A DNA stretch of 64,000 nucleotides, taken from contig CP154955.1 in the NCBI GenBank assembly GCA_039621445.1, forward strand, positions 48,282,086 through 48,346,085. Reading direction: 5' to 3'. Made by a program: the position numbers and the translations under genes. Under the pieces are notes generated by a model that ran no database searches, was not told the DNA's origin, and saw only the letters and a program-made list of their open reading frames with translations. The DNA is from Euglena gracilis (taxonomy: Eukaryota; Euglenida; Euglenophyceae; Euglenales). This document shows positions 51,073 through 61,503 of this stretch, piece by piece (position 1 is the stretch's first letter; every line of letters begins with the position of its first letter).

Positions 51073-52840
51073 ACACGGAGCCAAAGACAGTCACACGATT
51101 CCTCTGTTTCCCCCACACAATTTGTCCTGATTTTTTTTTACCCCTGTTCAAAGATGGTGGCATTATCTGTTATATCCCAGCGCATTCCTCTATGTCTGTC
51201 GACTTAAGCATCATTATCAGTGATCTACATACAAGGTGAAGGGCCTCGGCATCCACAGAAGTCACACATTTCTCTTCATGTAAAAGATAGTCGACTATTC
51301 GTCAGATAGGGGAGATTAATCGCTTTTATTTGTTCACGAGGTTGAACGAACACTATTCTACCAACCTTACTGGGCCCCAAGGCACTATGGTGACGCAATG
51401 AGATTGGAGGTATGTCTACAAAGGACAAAGAGATTAACTTCCTTTCAAAAAGCAAAAGGAACCTTCAAGAAAATTTTTGGGGGTTATTTTCTTTGCCTTC
51501 ATGGCATATTTGTGTGACTTGCCTTGTAAGTGACTTCGCATTCTCAAAAAAATCCAAAAAAAAATTCCGGCGCCGGGCCAGCCACTTTTTTATTTTCGGA
51601 CCCCCCCGGGGGTCTTGGCCAGAAAACCAGTCAACCCCCCGGGGGGGGGGGGGGGGGACAGGTGTTACAGCTATTCCTGGAAACTTTGGCCCCTCATGCC
51701 AGCTACTTGGCCTAGAGTTGCCAGAACAATGGCCCCTCGCGCCAGCTATTTGGCTCAGAGTTGCCAAAACATTGGCACCAAAATGGTGCCAAGTTTCTGC
51801 AACAACAGGACAGTATTTTGGCCACTTCTACAATGAACAATTTTTTTGATATACCATCATGAATCCAGGGTGCCAAAGTAATGGCAACCGGGTGCCGTGG
51901 TTTTGGCCACTCAGTGCAAAAGTTTTGGCCACCACGGGACAGAATGGCGGCACATGATGCCTGGGTTTTGGCAACTCTAGGCCAAATTACTGGCTGCCAT
52001 GGATCACGGTTTTGGCAACTGGGCGCCAAAGTAATGGCGGTTGGCTGTAAGCAATGTCATGGTCAGATTCCACATCCAGTTGCAATTTTTCACCGCAATT
52101 CGAAGCACTCTTCAAGGGCTTTCAACCAAAATTTACTCTTTTAATAGTGAACAGGGGTCTGATTGCCTGCCGTGTATTCACGGTATAAGGGTACCCTGCC
52201 TTGTATTTCGGGGGAGGGGGTCTCCTGGTTTTTGTTGAAAAATCGGGGATCCCTGTGCCTGCCCTGCATTTCGGGCACAATATACAGGGCAGGCGGAAAA
52301 TGGAAAAAGGGTAACCAGTTTTGATTCGGATGAATCCGAATGTCATCACGGAACCATTGCAGCTGCAAAACGGAGGAGATGATCCGTTTCATCTGCAGCA
52401 GACTCTTCTTCAGCAGCCCCAGCAGGTGAGGGTGGCAACTGGCTTTTCCAGGCGGCAAGGCCATGGGCTCCCACGCTCCTGGCTTCAGCGACAACGGAAG
52501 AGGCCTACCGCTCGGTGTCGCAAGTGACAGGTCGTCACCTCACAATCAAAGATGTGGCGCGGCGAGCTGCCACGACCCGTCTGGCACAGTCTGTCACAGT
52601 CGTATCACATCCGTCACACAGTTGCCCAGTAGTTATGATGTTCTTTGTCTTTCCCCTGTTTCATCATGGTTTTTTACACCTCTGGACCCCCATCAAGGGC
52701 CACCGACCCCCCACCGACCAAAGATTTCCACCTGGGGGTGTTTATTTTATGCGTAAGACACTTATTTGGACACATCCGGACCATTTCCGGGTGGGCCTGC
52801 CACTGACCTTTTTTATGACCGCGGACTAGCCACCGACTAG
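51073..52840. other. No confident gene; degenerate TTGGC repeats and one odd frame
   Basis: 51,690-52,050 is an irregular tandem of CCAGCTACTTGGCCTAGAGT / TTGCCAAAACATTGGCACC type. 52,140-52,290 has GTATTTCGGG and GCATTTCGGGCACAATATAC blocks. 52,320-52,660 has relatively rich coding-like sequence (LQQTLLQQPQQ, then TTEEAYRSVSQVTGRHLTIK) with possible donor CAG|GTGAGG at 52,424, but no family was recognised. Confidence 0.45.
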
Positions 52841-52849
52841 TTTGCATTG

Positions 52850-53060
52850 GATTTTCTTCATGGGGGGGGGGGGCTTAAAAGTCGGCGGTTTGGACCCGTT
52901 AGTGCATTAGAGTGGGTAGTCGGCCGACTAGTCGGCCGACTACCCACTCCCCCCCCCCCCCGTCTCGCCGACTAGCTACGGACCAAGCCTGGTTGGCCGA
53001 CCAATTGGGTAGTCGGCCGACTAGTCGGCCGACTACCCACTACCCCCCCCCCCCCAGTCT
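52850..53060. repeat. GTCGGC-rich C-tipped repeat, copy 2
   Basis: TAGTCGGCCGACTAGTCGGC appears twice (52,917 and 53,011), each followed by CGACTACCCACT and a C run. Same family as 38,978-39,200. Its C-run end CCCCAGTCT abuts the donor site of the PHD exon. Confidence 0.8.
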
Positions 53061-53062
53061 AC

Positions 53063-53473
53063 CGCCTTGCGCCCACAGCCGCGGCGAATAAACAATAGCA
53101 AACGCATTGCTGTCAGAGGGACGTTAACAACTTGCTTACAATCAGGACAAACCCAGGAATCATAGCGGGGAGGGAGCACCAACCCAGCACATGTGAAGTG
53201 CCAGGGCAAGTGACAGGACAACTTTGCGCTTCCCACCGCAAGCACCCCATGATGCCGCCACAGTTGGGGCAACGGTCCGCATCGCCCATCTGCTGCTTCG
53301 ACTCCTTCGGTTCGTCCGAGATCACCGTGATTGCGGTGCGGAAGGGGTTCGGAGCGTTGGACAAGCCCACGGACAACGCCACAGTTGGCGGCGTAGGAGG
53401 GGCGAAACAGGGAGAGTTTATTTTTACAGAGAGGGCCGGGGTGGGGGAAATTTCAGACAATTTATAAACAACC
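53063..53473 (-). CDS. PHD-finger protein, exon with one frame break
   Basis: Minus strand, acceptor TTTTTTTTTGAACAG, donor GCG|GTAGAC at 53,063. After a Pro/Ser-rich stretch (ISDEPKESKQQMGDAD) comes CPNCGGIMGC, and after a +1 shift CHLPWHFTCAGL and SWVCPDCKQ. Together they give C-x2-C, C, C, H-x2-C, C-x2-C, the Cys4-His-Cys3 set of a PHD zinc finger, which reads histone H3 tails; the end resembles ING-type fingers (C-x3-W-H-x2-C-x-G-L). The frame change falls between the third and fourth ligands, so the copy is either a pseudogene or carries a base error. High-GC third positions and clean splice sites suggest a host gene. Confidence 0.7.
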
Positions 53474-53489
53474 CTGTTCAAAAAAAAAC

Positions 53490-53620
53490 GCGACAGCGTT
53501 ATATTTGTATTTATGTTCAGCTAATTGTTGCCTGTACTGCGACAGGTCGTCAATTGTCAGCCTTTGCTCTTCCGGCTCCTGAGGGAAGTGAGAAGTGTAA
53601 AACTGCTGACGGACGTGTTT
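53490..53620 (-). CDS. Upstream coding segment of the PHD-finger gene
   Basis: Minus-strand frame reads KHVRQQFYTSHFPQEPEEQR, then LTIDDLSQYRQQLAEHKYKY and stops after a T run. It lies 17 bases before the PHD exon in transcription direction and in a different frame; either a short intron or a slip in the nine T residues at 53,478-53,488 separates them. Its 5' side is the TA-flanked MITE at 53,622, which cuts the gene off. Confidence 0.45.
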
Positions 53621-53621
53621 A

Positions 53622-53970
53622 CCATCCACCCCCCCCCCATTATGTACCTCCCCCCGGGAGGCCGAAATTGGGGGGTGGTACACAATGGGGGGGAGGTACA
53701 CAATGGGGGGGGGCGAGGTACCATGCCCCCCCATATAAGACCCCCCCTCGGGAGCCAAAATACCAGGGGGGGGGTCTTATATGGGGGGGTCTTATATGGG
53801 GGGTCTTATATGGGGGGGGCATGGTATACAACGGGGGGACATGCCTGCGGATGGCCGGGCGAGGTGCATTCCTCTTGGGGCCAGGTGCATGCTGCCCCCC
53901 CCCCCCCATTATGTACCTCCCCCCCAGGGGGTACATGATGGGGGGGGTACATAATGGGGGGGGTGGATGG
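53622..53970. mobile_element. TA-flanked MITE, family D, with nested MITE
   Basis: Ends CCATCCACCCCCCCCC then ATTATGTACC, and GGTACATAATGGGGGGGG then TGGATGG, flanked by TA (53,620-53,621; 53,971-53,972). Subterminal GGTACAYAATGGGGGG is repeated. A family A element lies inside at 53,721-53,824. Confidence 0.85.
53721..53824. mobile_element. TA-flanked MITE, family A, copy 2 (nested)
   Basis: 104 bp, ends CCATGCCCCCCCATATAAGA and TCTTATATGGGGGGGGCATGG, flanked by TA. Three GGGTCTTATATGGGGGG copies at the right end. Same family as 43,336-43,449. Confidence 0.92.
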
Positions 53971-54054
53971 TATGACCTCCTCTGGCTTCACCGCCGGAGC
54001 ATATTGGACAGTTTGTGTGGTGAGCGGCCAGGGACCCCTTGCACCAGTGCTTTT

Positions 54055-54260
54055 GTTGCTCCCCCTGGCGGGTGAGCAACTCTGGTGTAATTCCCAAATA
54101 TATGTCCTGTGCATTTGCACTACCACCGGTCTCATGTCTGCACCACCAGTCCCACTTCCCAAAGCGGATCCCCTGCCGGCTGAGCATCTGGGCAGAAGCG
54201 AAGTTCGTGCCCGCCATAAACAGACGAGAAGCCTTCGTGCAACCAAGGGGGGCATGTAGT
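54055..54260. repeat. Fragment of a dispersed repeat shared with 11.35 kb
   Basis: TGTTGCTCCCCCTGGCGGGT and ACTCTGGTGTAATTCC match 11,352-11,403. The rest of this stretch shows no gene. Confidence 0.45.
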
Positions 54261-54370
54261 TGGGGCCCCGAGCAAGAAATTGGTGATGGACTTTTGGTGG
54301 TCGCTAGCGACCATTGGTGATAAGGCTGGTCCGACAAGTCGCTAGCGACCACCAATTTTTATACAAAGAT

Positions 54371-54462
54371 CGACCGACACTAACAGATTCAGCAGGGGCG
54401 CTGGGCGCGAGCGAGCGAAGCGAGCCGCCCGGCGCCCCTGCTGAATCTGTTGGTGTCGGTCG
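54371..54462. repeat. Hairpin with 37-bp arms
   Basis: CGACCGACACTAACAGATTC then AGCAGGGGCGCTGGGCG, and its inverse with two mismatches; loop of 18 bases (CGAGCGAGCGAAGCGAGC). Confidence 0.95.
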
Positions 54463-54566
54463 ATTTTCTAAAACCTATTTTGTCTGGGCCCGACGCCTGT
54501 CTTGAAGTTCATTCGACCGAACCGCCTGGACAAAAATATGGCCAAAAAAGTGGTTTTTTGGCCCAT

Positions 54567-54765
54567 TAACGGGCGCCTGAATGGAAATCGACCGACATAA
54601 ACGGGCGCCTGAATGGAAATCGACCGACATAAACGGGCGCCTGAATGGAAATCGACCGACATAAACGGGCGCCTGAATGGAAATCGACTGACATAAACGG
54701 GCGCCTGAATGGAAATCAACCGACATAAACAGGCACCTGAATGGAAATCGACTGACATAAACGGA
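54567..54765. repeat. 32-bp minisatellite, about six copies
   Basis: Unit GGGCGCCTGAATGGAAATCG plus ACCGACATAAAC, at 54,571, 54,603, 54,635, 54,667, 54,699 and 54,731 (last diverged). The unit's ATCGACCGACA also ends the hairpin upstream. Confidence 0.95.
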
Positions 54766-56014
54766 TTCCGATGTCATGGAAATCGACCAGCCTTTTGTGT
54801 CCTTTTTCGGAATGCTTATTTGTTCCGTTTTGGGACATTGTCAACTTCAGCCTTAAATCCGTTAATGTCGACCAACCTTTTTTCTCATTTTATGGAATGC
54901 CTTTTTCTTCCATTTTGACAGAATAGAATAATATCAATAGAAATTCCAATACAGGCGTCGAGCCCAGAAAACAGGTTTTAACAGTTGCCACCCCTCACCA
55001 GAAAGGTCTTTTCTTTCAGACGACCAGCGATGACAACTGAATCGGCCAAAAAAATGATAATCTTAAGTTCCGTCCTTCCGTCCGTTCCATCCAAAATTCA
55101 GCCAGCTGTGATCACCTGACCCCCTCCCCCTCCCACCCCCTCCAAAAAAAAATTCATCCAACCATGAAGGAAAATGACTCGAAACCCACCCAAATGCCTT
55201 CCAAAACCCCCAACACGACCACCAATGGTCAGTAGCCATGGTCGCCAGTGACCAGTCGCTGGCGACCATGGTCGCTAGGGACCAGTCGCTAGCGACCACC
55301 AAAAAATCTATCACCAATTTCCCACGGTGAGCCGCAAAATTTTTTTGTCTGGTCCATAACGCCTCCAGAACCCCACAGGACCAAAAATGTCGAAAAAAAA
55401 GGGAAATCCAAAATGTCCAAAAGTTACTAAAAATTCCCAATCTGACCAGCAACAGATTTCAAGTCAACCCCCCTGTCTAAAAAAGTTTTTAAGCCCCCCC
55501 TCCAAAAAAATTCATTCAAATAGGAAGGAAAATGACTCAAAAGCCACCCAAATGCCTTCAGAAACCTCCATTCGGGGGTCCATTTGCAAAGAAAAAGGAG
55601 GAGCCGTAGGCCGACTAAGTTCGCATATCAAGCTTCATTTGGGAGCGCAATTTGGCCGATTTTGCTATTTTGGGCGGGGTGGGGTCCGGGGGGGGGGGGG
55701 GCGGCAGACCCCCCCCCGGAGGAGGCCGTAGGTCGACTAAGTTCTCATATCGGGGTTCATTGGGGTTCGCATATCGGGGTTCATTTTTTCCAAATGGACC
55801 CCCGAATGGGAGTTTCTGAAGGCATGTGGTGTTTCGAGTCATTTTCCTTCATATGTGAATGAAAAAATTTTGGAGGGGGGGGCTTAAAAACTTTTGGGGG
55901 GGGGTGGACTTAAAATTGGTGGTCGGAGTGACCAGTCGCTCCGACCACCAATGGTCGCCAGGCCATCACCAACAGTCGCCAGTGACCACCAAAAAATCCA
56001 TCACCAATTTCCCG

Positions 56015-57000
56015 CAAGGAGCCTATAGTTGGGAGCTGCCAATGCATATATGTCCATGACCTCAGGGTCATTGACCCTGCGCTCCATCCACTGCCACATG
56101 GAAGTCAGAATGGACAAAAACACCTTTGAATCGACAAGAAACTTCAATCCAACGTGCTCCGTGAACCCTATATTGCCCAAAATTTCTGAAAAAATGAACC
56201 TTCAAAATGTCCAAAATTTCACTAAAAAATTCCCAATCTGAGCAGCTACGGAAATGGTGTGTGGGGGGGGGGGTGGGATGGGGGGAACAGGATGATTAGC
56301 CGAAATTTGGCCTGAATTACAAAGGGACAACTCCCACCCTTCATTAGCCAACACAGTCGTCCAAAAGGAAGAGAGGGCGTCCTTGACCTAAAGGGGGGGG
56401 GGCGTCCACCATAGGATGACAGACAAGTGCCCTCCCGGGGGGGTTGACCAGGTGCAGAAAGGTGAGCATTGGACCTGTGAGGTTTAACACATTGTCCAAG
56501 TCATGGCCCCTTGATGTTTATGCAACTGGCGTTTCTCCTGCGCCAGCTCATTGCTAAAAAGTTGGAATATGACGTTTACCTCCACAGGAAAAACTGGAAC
56601 TGAAACCAAATACACTGACATTTGAGACAGATGTGTTGTATGTTTTTTGCTTATGATTAAACAAAAGAAAAGAAGCCCACTTGTAAAATCAGATGACCAA
56701 CCTGTCAAGAATTCCTCACACACTGCGCGCGCGTCGGTCTGCCGCGATTCTTAAACACTTGCCACGATCGTCACACCTCTTGTGGCCATTGCAAAAAGAG
56801 ACGATTATCTGGGCCCAGGGCTACTAATATGTTTCTTTCTCGTTTTTTCATAATCGTTGCACTTCACAGAGACCCCTTCGAGGACTGAACTTCCTGATTT
56901 CTTTCGCAGCATCACCTCAACTCCATTTTTTTTGTCTCTCAACTGTTGAATGTTGTCTGGTCTTTTGAAATGCCACATGTCCAAACGAGGAAAGACCAAG
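56015..57000. other. No gene seen
   Basis: Moderate-complexity sequence with G runs at 56,260 and 56,392. No frame with a recognisable domain. Confidence 0.5.
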
Positions 57001-57009
57001 CGTAAAAAA

Positions 57010-57155
57010 TAATCCCAACCCTAACTTCATCCCAACCCTGACCCTGACTGCACTGTATCCCAAACCCCGTGTCCCTAACCCTAACTATAACCGTATTCCT
57101 AACCCTAACCCTAAACCCTGACCGCATCCCTTGACCCTCACCCTAACCCTGGGGG
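57010..57155. repeat. Degenerate AACCCT array
   Basis: CCCTAACCCTAACTATAACC, CCTAACCCTAACCCTAAACC and similar, with GCATCCC/GTATTCC interruptions. TTAGGG-type, C-strand orientation. Confidence 0.85.
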
Positions 57156-57699
57156 TTGAGCCCCCGCGTCCCCCCCGCGTCCCCACCAAGTGGCTTGGTG
57201 TCCTTTTTTTTGAAGAGGCTTTTCTGCAATGCTTGATGTGATGAAACGAAGAAGAGGGGAGAAGGAAAAAGAACGTTGCAAAAACAAGTGATAAGTCAAA
57301 AATTTATCCTTGCCCCTCAAAAAATGTGAGTTGTTCGCTGGAGCCCAGGCATGGGTGGAGGGGTCCCGTGGGACCCCCCTACCGCTTGTGATGGGTGAAG
57401 GTCGTGACCTAACGAGTCTCTAAGGGAATGCTTCCCATTTCTTTACACTGTAGTTGATGGGATTCGGGAAGACAATTGGCGTTGGCCATGCAAAGAGTGT
57501 CCATTTGTTATTTCCTGTTTGTTCGGCATGATCAATGCTAATCCTAGAATGTCCCCCTGCAACCACTGCACACATTTCCCATTTTGTGTCCTTTTTGTTG
57601 GCACCGTTCCCATCTCCTGTTGTCTTTTCCATTTTGTCGATTTTTTACAGCCCATGGCGTTTAGCCCATCCTCTCACCTGGAAATTCTGATCATGGGGG

Positions 57700-58425
57700 G
57701 CGGCTGGCCGTCCGTCCGTCCGAGCCGTCCGGACCTCTTCAGCCGGACCAATGCTCGACGCCCAGCCGTCCGTCCGGACGAAGCATTTTTTCGCCAGCCG
57801 TCCGTCACGCCGGACCAATGACTGTCTTGCCAGCCGGCCGGACCAAAAAAAAAATTTCCTCCCTTCCAAAAAGCAGTCACGGCTTCCCTCTTCTCATCAC
57901 ATCAGACCAAGAAAAACACGAAGTTGCCCCCCGGCGGTAGTCGAACCCACGACCTACCGTTCACACGCTAACCACACGACCGCTATGCCACGGGGGTCGA
58001 TATCATTATCGTCCGTGTACTTTTATGAAAATTATTTTGGCCGCCTGAGAGAAAACAGGAAGTTGGAAATAATCATCTTGAGGTTGAATGATGAATACCA
58101 CAAAAAATAGGCCCGTACATCACCTCTGATACGAACCTTGCAGTACGGGGCAGCTCAGCGGACATCGTACAAAAGATCTGACATGTTGTGCGGAGATCTG
58201 GACCGTTACTTCCGGTTGGAGATCTACGCGACCTGTCTTGCCCTTCGCCTGCGCTTCCAAAGACCCCGGCTGGCCGGCCAGCCGGCCAGCCGGCCAGCCA
58301 GCTAGCTGGACCAAGTGCATTTTCTTCAGCCGTCTGGACCAAGCCCACAAGGTCATCCGTCCGTCCGGACCTTCGCTTTTTTCACCAGCCGTCCGTCCGT
58401 CCGTCCGTCCGCCTCCATGGTGTAT
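57700..58425. repeat. (CCGT)n and GCCGGCCA-rich arrays
   Basis: 57,705-57,845 and 58,250-58,425 carry GCCGTCCGTCCGTCC, GCCGGCCAGCCGGCCAGCC and repeated CCAGCCGTCCGTCC...GGACCAA. Frames here only translate the repeat (Arg-Pro-Ser-Val). Confidence 0.85.
57925..57997 (-). tRNA. tRNA-like sequence (possible tRNA-His(GUG), pseudogene or SINE head)
   Basis: The minus strand has an A box TGGCATAGCGG (57,980-57,990) and B box GGGTTCGACTACC (57,936-57,948) at tRNA spacing. The whole is 73 nt, with a 6-bp acceptor stem (CCCCCG/CGGGGG), a T-arm pairing at 4 of 5 positions, and TTTTT a few bases downstream as Pol III terminator. The anticodon loop would be GTGTGAA (GUG, His), but the anticodon stem does not pair, so a tRNA pseudogene or a tRNA-derived SINE is at least as likely as a working tRNA. 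Confidence 0.5.
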
Positions 58426-58429
58426 ACCA

Positions 58430-60200
58430 AAGAGCCATCTTCCCATTTTGAGTTTGCTAGAGACTGCCTTTCAAACGAGACAAGGCACTCAGGGCGGAAA
58501 AGATCCGAGACCTGATATGAGTTCTTTGCCACATGCAGTCTCACCCTAAAAATTTACTAAAAAAGCCAGTTTCCATCTCAGCATGTTGTCTTTCTTTCCG
58601 TTGGAATCCAAGCATCTTGTTTCCACCTTTTTTTTTCTTTCCGCCGTCCGTCCTAATGTTCCTTACATTTTTTCAAACCACCATCTTCCCGCCTTTTTTC
58701 ACAAATCCCCTCCATGCTCAAGGTTTTCCCCTTTCCCGCTGCGCGGGGGGGCGGGGGGGCATAGGTGTCACAAGGGGGGGTCGGGGGGGGGGGCGCCCCC
58801 CCCCCGGGAGTTTGGAAAGAAAAAAATATTTTTGCAGCATGAAAGTGATATTTTTCTTTGTAATGCCCTGTTCAATGGTTCAAAGGGCGTTACCGTCTCG
58901 GCTGCCTTCGGCAGCCACCTTGCCAATTAAAAGCACATTTTTGGAGAATGAAATTGCAAAATCCATTACCGTCTCGGCCGCGTTTGGCGGCCGAAATAAA
59001 AATCCTTGAAAAAAACCCCACGGCACTTCTTGATGTTTAAACCGGTGTTTGAGACTCCGGGTTCAGGACAGAACCGGCGTCCCCTCCCCACGGGTTTTCC
59101 GGACGCCGGTTCCGTCCTAAAACCCGGCGTCAGGAATGCCGGTTCTGTCCAAACCCGGCGTCCGGTTTGGATTTTGGAAACAAAACGACTTTTTTTCCCC
59201 TCCTTTGGTGCTAATTGTTTTTTGGGACCCACAAACCACTTTCACCTTGGCTGTTTGAATACAAACTGATATCCCCATATGTCCCCCTCCCTCCATTTTC
59301 TTGACCAGCCGAGTTTGGGAACTCTTCGGGTCAACGGAAAAAAATGATTTTGCGCAAAGTGAAAAAATGGCTTCTTCACCCCCCCCCAGGTTGCGAAGTC
59401 GACAGTTGGGTTGAGTTGGGAGGTTTCCAAAGGGGTTCTACCCATGATTTCGCTTTCTAGCTCAAGTTTTTGGAGCATTGGACTTCAAAAAAGGCGTTAG
59501 CGTCTCGGCCCCTTCGGGGCCAGGGGGACAGAAGAAAGTACATTTTGGTTGTGCCATGAAAAAAATTTTCCTCGGCGCTTCGCGCCGGGGAAAAAAGGAT
59601 GTGCTCCAAATTTTGTCGGTTCCTTGCCCCCCCCCCCCGGGAAAAAATTGTTCCGACACCGCTGAGGGGGGGGGGGGCCGCGCGAGCGGTGCGCGGCCCA
59701 TTTTCGGGTCCAAAAAATGGTCATTTTTGGCCATTTTTGGGCCATTTTTGCTCAAAAAATGCCTTTTTCTTGGCTATGCTAGGCACAGTGGGGAGAGGGG
59801 GGGTCCGAGGGGCCGCGGGGGGGGGGGTCCCGGACCCCCCCCCCCAGTGGCGCGCCTAGCCTCCAAAGAATTTTTTTGAAAGGGAATTTTGTAGGATATT
59901 CTTATCGACCATCACATTTTTTGGGATGAATGTCGGGCCATTTTTGACAAAACTCCATTTTGGGTGTGGAAACGCACCGGTTTTTGGAGCCTTTTTTTTT
60001 AGAGGACAAGACTTTTGGGTTGTAAAACTTCTTTTAAAAAACACACTTTCCATTTTTTTTAAAAAAACACTTTTTTGTTGGTTTTTTTTAAACAAAGTAA
60101 TTTTTTTAAAAAAACGTCAGCTTTGATCATGGTCCCTAGAATGGTGGTGCCCCCGCGTCCCCCCCCCCGCGTCCCCCCCCGCGTCCCCCCCGCGTCCCCA
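58430..60200. other. No gene seen; G/C-tipped repeats and a foldback end
   Basis: 58,740-58,810 and 59,628-59,850 hold G/C runs with GCGC hairpins; GTTACCGTCTCGGCYGCCTTYGGC occurs at 58,889 and 58,966 and a relative at 59,497. The foldback fragment is listed separately. Frames show no family. Confidence 0.5.
59037..59168. repeat. End fragment of the GACGCCGGTTCTGTCC foldback family
   Basis: AACCGGTGTTTGAGACTCCG, GGTTCAGGACAGAACCGGCG, then GGACGCCGGTTCCGTCC and GGTTCTGTCCAAACCCGGCG. Only the hairpin end is present. Confidence 0.8.
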
Positions 60201-60209
60201 ACGCCCCCC

Positions 60210-60450
60210 CTGACCCAAACCCTAACCCTAACCCTAGGAGGTTAGGCAGGGGGGGGGTTGGGGGCTTCGCCCCTAAAGGAATTTCAATCGAGAAACTTCA
60301 CCGGTGAAGTTCACCGGTGAAGTTCACCGCCATGTATTTCCAATGAAGACGGGGGGGGGGTGGGGGGGGTCCCGCCCGAAAAACCCAAAGTTCACTGCCT
60401 GATCTCCCTAACCCTGCCTTGACCCTAACCTTAACCCTACAGTCCCTAGC
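60210..60450. repeat. AACCCT-like stretches with GTGAAGTTCACCGGTGAA repeat
   Basis: CCAAACCCTAACCCTAACCC at 60,214 and CCCTAACCTTAACCCTA at 60,422 bracket AACTTCACCGGTGAAGTTCA (60,295-60,330), a motif also seen at 43,915-44,345. Confidence 0.75.
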
Positions 60451-60929
60451 CGTAAATTTTCCCCCCCCTAGGGAGGGTTTTTTGGGCTCTTGACCAGGGG
60501 GGGGGAAATTTTCGGCCGTTTCGGGCACTTTGTCCCGTCCCTTCTATTCTTTGAAGCCATGAAGCCGACCGGGATTCGGAATTCATTTGCCGTACGTTGT
60601 GGGGTTGTTATGGTATATTCCCGAACGCCTCTGTTCAGGGCGGTGGGTCTTATTGATAGATACATGCCGGGGATGGTTCAATGGACAAAAAAACCCAAAG
60701 GATGCCAAGTCCTCGACCCAGGGGCCATGCAAGTGGTGAAGCTGTGCTGCCCTTGCATGTACAAAAAAAAGTCCCAACCCACCTGCCTTAGCTGTTCCTC
60801 TGGGGCTGAAGGGGGGGGGGGGAAAGTTTTCGCCCGTTTCGGAGCCTTTTGCAAAACCAGGAAAAATCCCAAATTTCAGGGGGGGGGAAATTTTCGGGGG
60901 GGGGACAATTTACGGCTAGGGACTGTAAA

Positions 60930-61500
60930 GGTATCCCTAACCCTCACCCAAACCCTAAACGTATCCCTAACCCTGACCCTAACCGTAACCGTGTCCCTAA
61001 CCCTAACCCTAACCAACCCCAACCCTGGCTGCGTCCCTGACCGTATCCCCAACCCAAACCGTAACCGTGTCCCCCAACTCTAACCGTACCCCCCCCCCCC
61101 CTATTGTCCCACCGACCTGCCCCCGGGAGGCCCGACCGGACAATAAGGGGGGGGGACAATAAGACCACACCAAAGGAATTTCATTGGCTGGGCCAAAAAA
61201 ACCCCCCGTTGGCCGGGGCCCAGGGAAGGGACAATAAGGGGGGGGACAATGAGGGGGGGGGGGGCGGTATCCTGAACCCTAACCCTAACTCTAACACTGA
61301 CCGTATCCCTAACCCTAACCCTAACCCTGACCCTGACTGTATCCCTGGCTCTAACCCTAACCGTGTCCTTAACCCTGACACTAACCGTGTCCCTAACCCC
61401 AACCCTGACCGCATCCCGCATGTCCCGTAACCCTATCCCTAAATGTGTCCCTGACCCAAGCCGTGGCCCTACCCTATCCCTAACCCCAACCCTAACCCCG
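60930..61500. repeat. Interstitial telomere-like array, degenerate
   Basis: Many AACCCT units mixed with CGTATCC and CGTGTCC (for example CCGTGTCCCTAACCCTAACC) on both sides of a TA-flanked MITE (61,089-61,267). It continues after the hAT element at 62,852 (CCCGACCCTAACCATAACCC). Confidence 0.88.
61089..61267. mobile_element. TA-flanked MITE with CTATTGTCCC ends
   Basis: 179 bp, ends C13 then TATTGTCCC, and GGGACAATGA then G12 and CGG, flanked by TA (61,087-61,088; 61,268-61,269). GGGACAATAAGGGGGGG is repeated inside. Sits in the telomere-like array. Confidence 0.8.
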
Positions 61501-61503
61501 ACG

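Larger units (their letters stand above)
54280..56010. repeat. Cluster of TGGTCGCTAGCGACCA inverted repeats
   Basis: AATTGGTGATGGA followed by TTTTGGTGGTCGCTAGCGAC lies at 54,281 in one orientation and at 55,226-55,325 and 55,917-56,005 in the other, so one or two TIR elements (ends GAAATTGGTGATRGA) are present. Inside, 55,480-55,582 and 55,792-55,905 are another inverted pair (AAGTTTTTAAGCCCCCC, GGAAGGAAAATGACTC, CCATTCGGGGGTCC). Confidence 0.75.

Noticed and set aside
52515-52660. LTIKDVARRAATTRLAQSV resembling the LacI-type DNA-binding helix
   Set aside because: The match is short, the rest of the frame does not continue into a LacI-family protein, and such a regulator is not expected here; taken as coincidence.
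54567-54765. Regular 32-bp direct repeats suggestive of a CRISPR array
   Set aside because: No spacers between units; the genome is eukaryotic; it is a minisatellite.
57645-58451. Frames rich in Ser-Val-Arg-Pro
   Set aside because: They translate (CCGT)n arrays.
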